Below are positions 58,739 to 64,000 of a stretch of 64,000 nt of DNA, piece after piece. Made by a program: the position numbers and the translations under genes. This DNA is from Symsagittifera roscoffensis. Taxonomy: Eukaryota; Xenacoelomorpha; Acoela; Convolutidae. The notes beneath the pieces were generated by a model. It made no database searches. It had not been told where the DNA came from and saw only the letters and a list, made by a program, of their open reading frames with translations. Each line of letters opens with the position of its first letter. Position 1 is the stretch's first letter. Location: positions 29,736,048-29,800,047 of the forward strand of contig NC_087070.1 in NCBI RefSeq assembly GCF_963678635.1, given 5' to 3'.

Positions 58739-58985
58739 GGGTGGGGATGACCCCTACAGGGATCATTGGGTATAGAGGATCCCTAATGAGCCCCATGTAA
58801 AATATTTATGCCTGATGATCCCTACGTATAATTTTTATACCTAAACATTCATATATAAAATTAGACATTCTTAATGATCCCTAAGCATAATTTTTATGCT
58901 TAGTGAACTTCATGTAAAACTAATAATTTCTAATGATCTCTAGGCATAATTTCACACCTAAAGATCCCTTTTTAAAAATGTTGAA
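58739..58985 (+). repeat. Degenerate 60-bp tandem repeat
   Basis: Units beginning ATGATCCCTA recur at about 58813, 58873 and 58933, with one or two shorter diverged units before. Each contains a small palindrome such as AAGCATAATTTTTATGCTT. Confidence 0.75.
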
Positions 58986-58989
58986 GATA

Positions 58990-59440
58990 GAAAGCAAAAT
59001 TCATCAATGCCTTGAGGTGACCATATTCGTTCCTTTCGCCTTTAATACCTCGGCAAGCTAAGTTGTATTCCAAATGAAACAAAACTGTGCATTGCGTTCT
59101 GCTGTTGAAGGTTTCTGCGAATTGATTCTTTCAATGTTTCTACAATCTCTATTGTCTTGATGAAAACAGTTATGAATTGAAAGGGTTGAACTATACACAC
59201 AATCTTCTAAAACAAGGGTTAATTAAGGGCACCAATAACAGTTCGAGGTCACTTTCAAAATAAAATTTCACATAACCACTCACAAAATTTCACATAAAAA
59301 AAACAGCTAAAAATAAATCCGTCAATTATCTAAATTTAGCAGGTAATGAGAAAACATGTGAATTTGAGAATGTTTCAAAATAGAATCATTCATGTATATG
59401 AAATCAGAAGCATCACCATTTTTTAATCAAAAATCAAATG
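58990..59440. other. Intergenic, nothing recognised
   Basis: AT-rich; no gene or clear repeat seen. Confidence 0.4.
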
Positions 59441-59617
59441 TTCAAATTAAATACAAAAAAGCCGTATGTTTAAGTCTTGCATGGGAAAATTTGTGATCAA
59501 TTCAGTGACTCGATGAAATTTTTTTTTCAATCGCTTATATACATTGGTTAACGGCCAAGGAGGAAAATCGAGAGGATCAAAAAAGTATGAAACATTTCTC
59601 CTGTTGCATATCAGTGT

Positions 59618-59860
59618 TCAATCTGTCCCCGTAGAAACTGATTTTGAAGTGTTCACAATCATACAGATATTGTTTGAGATGAGAGGTGGAAATTTATCGA
59701 CTGCAAACACTCCAACAAACTTGTATTTCAGTTGTTTACAATTCCGAATAAGATCTTGCAACTGGATGTCATCTGTTTGCAGACTGTCGTAATTGGAAGG
59801 ATGTTCTGTGTAAGTTTGCGGTCGGATGTAATAAAAACATTTGATGAGCGTATACCCCAA
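59618..59860 (-). pseudogene. Adenain-like protease remnant (Polinton-type fossil)
   Basis: The - strand shows a DDIQLQDLIRNCKQ stretch, then FVGVFAVDKFPPL and ICMIVNTSKSVSTGT. This spacing is recognisable from the adenovirus-type cysteine proteases carried by Polintons/Mavericks and related virus-like elements. Only part of the protein remains and it is broken. No terminal repeats, polymerase B or capsid gene were recognised nearby, so the element is a small relic. Confidence 0.5.
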
Positions 59861-60003
59861 ACAAAAATTTCTAGGTTTGCTGTCAAAGCGTTTGAGTATT
59901 GAAGATCGCGTGAAACTGATCAGTTAATAGGTTCTGGATGCAAGAAGTCATGAGCTGCCTGATGTGTACTAATGAGATCGAAATACAAAATAAAGTGCTG
60001 CTA

Positions 60004-60213
60004 TTAGTTTTCCAGAGTCGTTCTCAGCCCGCAGTGCAACAAACCCCGCGCTGATAGTGTGTTGGAGAAGGGACGTTTATGATTTTGTGTACTAATTGGT
60101 GTACTTGCTATTGGCAAACTTTTTCGTCTCAAAGCAATCTGTTGCAATCCAAATGTTTTGATAATGAAAAGGGTTCGTTCGGTTTGTTCCAAGAAATCAT
60201 TACTGGTGTTCAT
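60004..60213 (-). other. Unassigned short frame beside the protease relic
   Basis: A 69-codon open stretch containing LRRKSLPIASTPISTQNHKR, on the same strand as the adjacent protease remnant. No family was recognised. It may be part of the same relic or chance. Confidence 0.2.
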
Positions 60214-60401
60214 TGCTAATATAATTTATCTCACCAGTTCACGAGCTTCACAAGCACGAAATATCTTCCGGTTGCAATCTGCGGTTACCAGCTGTTGCCA
60301 AAAAAATTTTTGGTTTTTTGTTCATGATATGGGTAGTTCGCAGGAGTTTTGAACAAAAATGGTTCATTAGCAGAACGCCAAAAGTACATGGTTGGTCACA
60401 A

Positions 60402-60713
60402 TCATTTTTCTATTATATAGGTTTGCTTCGAAAATTTGCAGCTTGTAATGCATCGCAGCATTTTCAGATCTAATGAGAATGTCTTAATGAGAGCGTCTGT
60501 AGGAATTGTTACAGGTGAAAATATCAACTCCAGCAAATCCCTTGAACCATATTTCCCTCGATTCGCGGACCAGTTCTCGTTGAGATATGGAACAGCTGCA
60601 TATGCCGCAGTAGGATCGTTTTCAAAATAATATCCCTGATACTTGAGCCCTGAGTTCTTGGTTTTATTGCTGTTAGAAAAATTTCTTCCAAATTTTTTTT
60701 GAACAAAAAACAA
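60402..60713 (-). other. Unknown open frame in a duplicated block
   Basis: A 103-codon frame includes NSGLKYQGYYFENDPTAAYA and LELIFSPVTIPTDALIKT. The same block is present again at 61392-61631 and in part at 61790-61920. The complementary strand is also open (60436-60630), so the coding strand cannot be settled. Possibly an exon or a further relic of the neighbouring virus-like element. No family was recognised. Confidence 0.25.
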
Positions 60714-61400
60714 TCAATTAAATCAAAAACACAAACGAGATAGAGTCTATTTTTTTCAGGGGCGGATATAGGGAGTGGTGGAAGGGGGAGCTAGGACGCT
60801 TAACAATTTTTACAAGAAGGATTTGAAGCCAATATACACTAAGTTTCTAAGGTTCAGAGGGGAGCACGCTTCAGAAAAAGCAATTTTTTCAATCAAAACT
60901 TTCTCAAAAACGCCTGAAAACGTCTTTTTTGACCAGATTTTTTAATAGTTTGCGTGCGGCTCAACATAAGTGGGGTCAAAGTAGAGTTTTTATGCTGATC
61001 GAGGAGAGCTCGGATAATCAACTTGCTTGAACTAGAAAAACTTTAGAAAATACGCCCTCACATAGGCTTTTTTTGGTGCTATTAACTTTTTTCTGCGCAT
61101 CAAAATTAGGAATTTGACTTGCGTTTCATTATTTTTGCACCATTTACCTGAAAAACAAATGTTTCAAGTTGCTTACCAGCAGTGACAAAAAAGATAGAAA
61201 TCGGTTTTACACAGAAAATTCTACAGATTAACTTATGTGTATAATTGATTTTTCTAGAACCATTTTTCGAATAATACACAATTCTCTACAGATAGAATAA
61301 GTACTTTTCACCCAAAAGAATTGAAGATTAGCCATAAAATACTACATTTTTCGTTGTATAAAACATGCTTTTTTCTGTTTATAAATTGAATTCAATCAGT
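60483..61400 (+). repeat. 918-bp tandem unit, copy 1
   Basis: Runs from CTTAATGAGAGCGTCTGTAG to TTGAATTCAATCAGT and carries one MITE (from 60757). The next copy starts directly at 61401. Confidence 0.9.
60757..61065 (+). mobile_element. MITE of the CAGTGGCGGAT family, copy in tandem unit
   Basis: Starts CAGGGGCGGATATAGGGAGT and continues with GCCAATATACACTAAGTTTC and GAGGGGAGCACGCTTC, as in the 25093 element. The right end is diverged (GAAAATACGCCCTCACAT). Repeated at 61674 (truncated) and 61966-62275. Confidence 0.7.
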
Positions 61401-61775
61401 CTTAATGAGAGCGTCTGTAGGAATTGTTACAGGTGAAAATATCAACTCCAGCAAATCCCTTGAACCATATTTCCCTCGATTCGCGGACCAGTTCTCGTTG
61501 AGATATGGAACAGCTGCATATGCCGCAGTAGGATCGTTTTCAAAACAATATCCCTGATACTTGAGCCCTGAGTTCTTGGTTTTATTGCTGTTAGAAAAAT
61601 TTCTTCCAAATTTTTTTTGAACAAAAAACAATCAATTAAATCAAAACACAAAGGAGATAGAGTCTATTTTTTTCAGGGGCGGATATAGGGAGTGGTGGAA
61701 GGGGGAGCTAGGACGCTTAACAATTTTTACAAGAAGGATTTGAAGCCAATATACACTAAGTTTCTAAGGTTCAGA
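61401..61775 (+). repeat. 918-bp tandem unit, truncated copy 2
   Basis: Matches 60483-60856 closely and then breaks off inside the MITE (TTCTAAGGTTCAGAGG) at the hairpin junction. Confidence 0.88.
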
Positions 61776-61780
61776 GGCAT

Positions 61781-61825
61781 ATCCTACTGCGGCATATGGA
61801 ACAGCTGCATATGCCGCAGTAGGAT
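61781..61825. repeat. Perfect 18-bp inverted repeat at a duplication junction
   Basis: ATCCTACTGCGGCATATG (61781-61798), a 9-base spacer GAACAGCTG, then CATATGCCGCAGTAGGAT (61808-61825). The right arm belongs to copy 3; the left arm is an inverted extra copy of it, sitting exactly where copy 2 ends. Confidence 0.95.
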
Positions 61826-62609
61826 CGTTTTCAAAACAATATCCCTGATACTTGAGCCCTGAGTTCTTGGTTTTATTGCTGTTAGAAAAATTTCTTCCAA
61901 ATTTTTTTTGAACAAAAAACAATCAATTAAATCAAAAACACAAACGAGATAGAGTCTATTTTTTTCAGGGGCGGATATAGGGAGTGGTGGAAGGGGGAGC
62001 TAGGACGCTTAACAATTTTTACAAGAAGGATTTGAAGCCAATATACACTAAGTTTCTAAGGTTCAGAGGGGAGCACGCTTCAGAAAAAGCAATTTTTTCA
62101 ATCAAAACTTTCTCAAAAACGCCTGAAAACGTCTTTTTTGACCAGATTTTTTAATAGTTTGCGTGCGGCTCAACATAAGTGGGGTCAAAGTAGAGTTTTT
62201 ATGCTGATCGAGGAGAGCTCGGATAATCAACTTGCTTGAACTAGAAAAACTTTAGAAAATACGCCCTCACATAGGCTTTTTTTGGTGCTATTAACTTTTT
62301 TCTGCGCATCAAAATTAGGAATTTGACTTGCGTTTCATTATTTTTGCACCATTTACCTGAAAAACAAATGTTTCAAGTTGCTTACCAGCAGTGACAAAAA
62401 AGATAGAAATCGGTTTTACACAGAAAATTCTACAGATTAACTTATGTGTATAATTGATTTGTCTAGAACCATTTTTCGAATAATACACAATTCTCTACAG
62501 ATAGAATAAGTACTTTTCACCCAAAAGAATTGAAGATTAGCCATAAAATACTACATTTTTCGTTGTATAAAACATGCTTTTTTCTGTTTATAAATTGAAT
62601 TCAATCAGT
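61791..62609 (+). repeat. 918-bp tandem unit, copy 3 (5'-truncated)
   Basis: Matches 60582-61400 almost base for base and includes the MITE from 61966. It ends TTCAATCAGT at 62609, where the sequence returns to unique DNA. Confidence 0.88.
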
Positions 62610-62844
62610 ATCAAATCTTAACAAATTGAAACCTTTGTGTAATCTTTGGACATTCTGTATATAGAATGTAAATTTTCTGTTTAACATTTGTATAAAGTCC
62701 GGAGAGAACTGATTATTTTTTCTACAAACTATAGGAGTTGTAAGTTTTTTCTTTTTAACTATCCAGAAGTTTTGACAGATTGAGCTAAGATTTCGCAAGC
62801 TAAGGGTCACCGCAATAAGAAAAGTAATTTTTTGCTAAGAATCT
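62610..62844. other. Intergenic, nothing recognised
   Basis: AT-rich spacer between the tandem units and the LINE pair. Confidence 0.4.
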
Positions 62845-63409
62845 TCAATTGCCAATTTTAGTATCAATCTGTTTACGGAGTTTCGAGAAAACAACAGAAG
62901 ACCCTGCGGCAAAGAAGGTGGACTCGGTCTTGTTTTTCTCGGTATTGATGACCACCTTCGTCTTGCGTGCCCAGTCAGCAATGTTCTGCAACGCCACTTG
63001 CGCTCTTCTGTTTGCCACCACCAGGGAGTTGTCGGACACCCAGATCGACACGTCGTCGGCGGACAGGGCTCTCCAGACATCGACTGCCATGACATCGACG
63101 AGCGGGTCGATGTAGAACAGGAACAACTGGGGGGCCAACACTGAGCCCTGAGGCACTCCTTGACGGATTCTCATGTACTTGCCAGTCGAGTTCGCATACT
63201 GCACTCGTCCTTATCTATTTCTGAAGAAGACAGCAATCCAGTGCAGGAACTTCCTCGGAACTTTTTTCTCCATCATCGTTCCAAGCAACTCCTGTCTCCA
63301 AATTCTGTCATAAGCCCGCGAGAAGTCGAGTAGCACGGTCACAGTTCGCTCCGGCTTCTTCCTCTGGAAACCGTCGCTGACTGACTGGGTCATGCGGATC
63401 ACTTGATCT
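62845..63409 (-). pseudogene. LINE reverse transcriptase fragment, left arm
   Basis: The - strand encodes non-LTR reverse-transcriptase blocks: VLLDFSRAYDRIWRQELLG, IRQGVPQGSVLAP, LFLFYIDPLVDV and ALSADDVSIWVSDNSL (the xADD catalytic site, with Ser where Phe is usual). WARKTKVVINTEKNKTES follows. A TAA interrupts the frame after FFRNR and is shared with the right arm, so it predates their separation. Clearly GC-richer than surrounding DNA. The clade is Jockey/Ingi-like, by resemblance only. Confidence 0.85.
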
Positions 63410-63424
63410 AGGCAGGAGCTGCGA

Positions 63425-64000
63425 AGATCAAGTGATCCGCATGAACCAGTCAGTCAGCGACCTATTCCAGAGGAAGAAGCCGGAGCGAACTGTGATGGTG
63501 CTACTCGACTTCTCGCGGGCTTACGACAGAATTTGGAGACAGGAGCTGCTTGGAACGATGATGGAGAAAGACGTTCCGAGGAAGTTCCTGCGCTGGATTG
63601 CTGTCTTCTTCAGAAATAGATAAGGACGAGTGCAGTATGCGAATTCGACTGGCAAGTACATGAGAATCCGTCAAGGAGTGCCTCAGGGCTCGGTGTTGCC
63701 CCCCTGCTGTTACTGTTCTACATCGACCCGCTCGTCGATGTCATCCCAGCCGATGTCTGGAGAGCCCTGTTCGCCGACGACGTGTCGATGTGGGTGTCCG
63801 ACAACTCCCTGGAGGTGGCAAACAGGAGAGCGCAAGTGGCGGTGCAGAATATTGCTGACTGGGCATGCAAGAAGAAGATGATCATCAACACCGAGAAGAA
63901 CAAGACCGAGTCCACCTTCTCTGCCGCAGGGTCAGGTGACGCCAAGTGGGTGCCCAGGATCACCCTTGATGGGAAGAATATTGAGTACAACCCAAACCCG
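63425..64000 (+). pseudogene. LINE reverse transcriptase fragment, right arm
   Basis: Head-to-head partner of the left arm on the + strand. It encodes the same blocks, including the same TAA after FFRNR (63621-63623), FADDVSMW at about 63771, WACKKKMIINTEKNKTES, and further ITLDGKNIEYNPNP up to the window edge. A one-base loss in the run of C after GSVL shifts the frame. The element continues past 64000. Confidence 0.85.

Overview
The window is animal-like nuclear DNA: AT-rich, with spliced genes and a very heavy load of transposon remains. One run of 200 Ns (13243-13442) marks a scaffold gap. Only two host genes can be supported. One is a two-exon BORCS5 (myrlysin) orthologue on the + strand (15079-17895), which points to a metazoan or a close relative. 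The other is a six-exon ABCG-type half-transporter on the - strand (23171-33334). Neither shows which phylum this is. Low conservation and abundant foldback elements suggest a fast-evolving invertebrate, but that is inference.

Layout from left to right. 1-3650 is intergenic, with a 22-bp minisatellite and AT-rich dispersed repeats. 3651-11094 is a full-length but broken Ty3/gypsy LTR retrotransposon with both LTRs, a tRNA-type primer site and a 5-bp target duplication; it lies within an older degenerate repeat array. 11100-14400 is mostly empty apart from the gap and a LINE endonuclease fragment. 15079-17895 is BORCS5. 18200-22600 holds tRNA-derived SINE-like pieces and a 173-bp tandem array. 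23171-33334 is the ABCG gene, whose introns carry at least four foldback or MITE-type elements. 34900-35110 is another palindromic MITE. 35731 to about 55400 is a single large - strand fossil of a Ty3/gypsy-like, env-bearing-type retroelement that has been internally duplicated in tandem three times (about 6.7 kb, 0.65 kb and 1.25 kb units). 55800-58990 has AT-rich repeats, a LINE 3' fragment, two MITEs and a 60-bp tandem array. 59440-62610 has a Polinton-type protease remnant and a duplicated block with a hairpin junction. 62845-64000 is a head-to-head pair of GC-rich LINE reverse-transcriptase pieces forming a 512-bp-arm palindrome.

The two host genes have no evident shared pathway: BORCS5 anchors the BORC complex on lysosomes, while the ABCG protein is a membrane lipid or metabolite exporter. 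The most notable host-gene observations are a GC-AG intron in the ABCG gene and an ABCG sequence whose linker region resembles plant-type ABCG half-transporters. No wholly new biological system was identified. The unusual material lies in repeat architecture: an internally triplicated retroelement fossil, the inverted LINE pair, and several foldback families.
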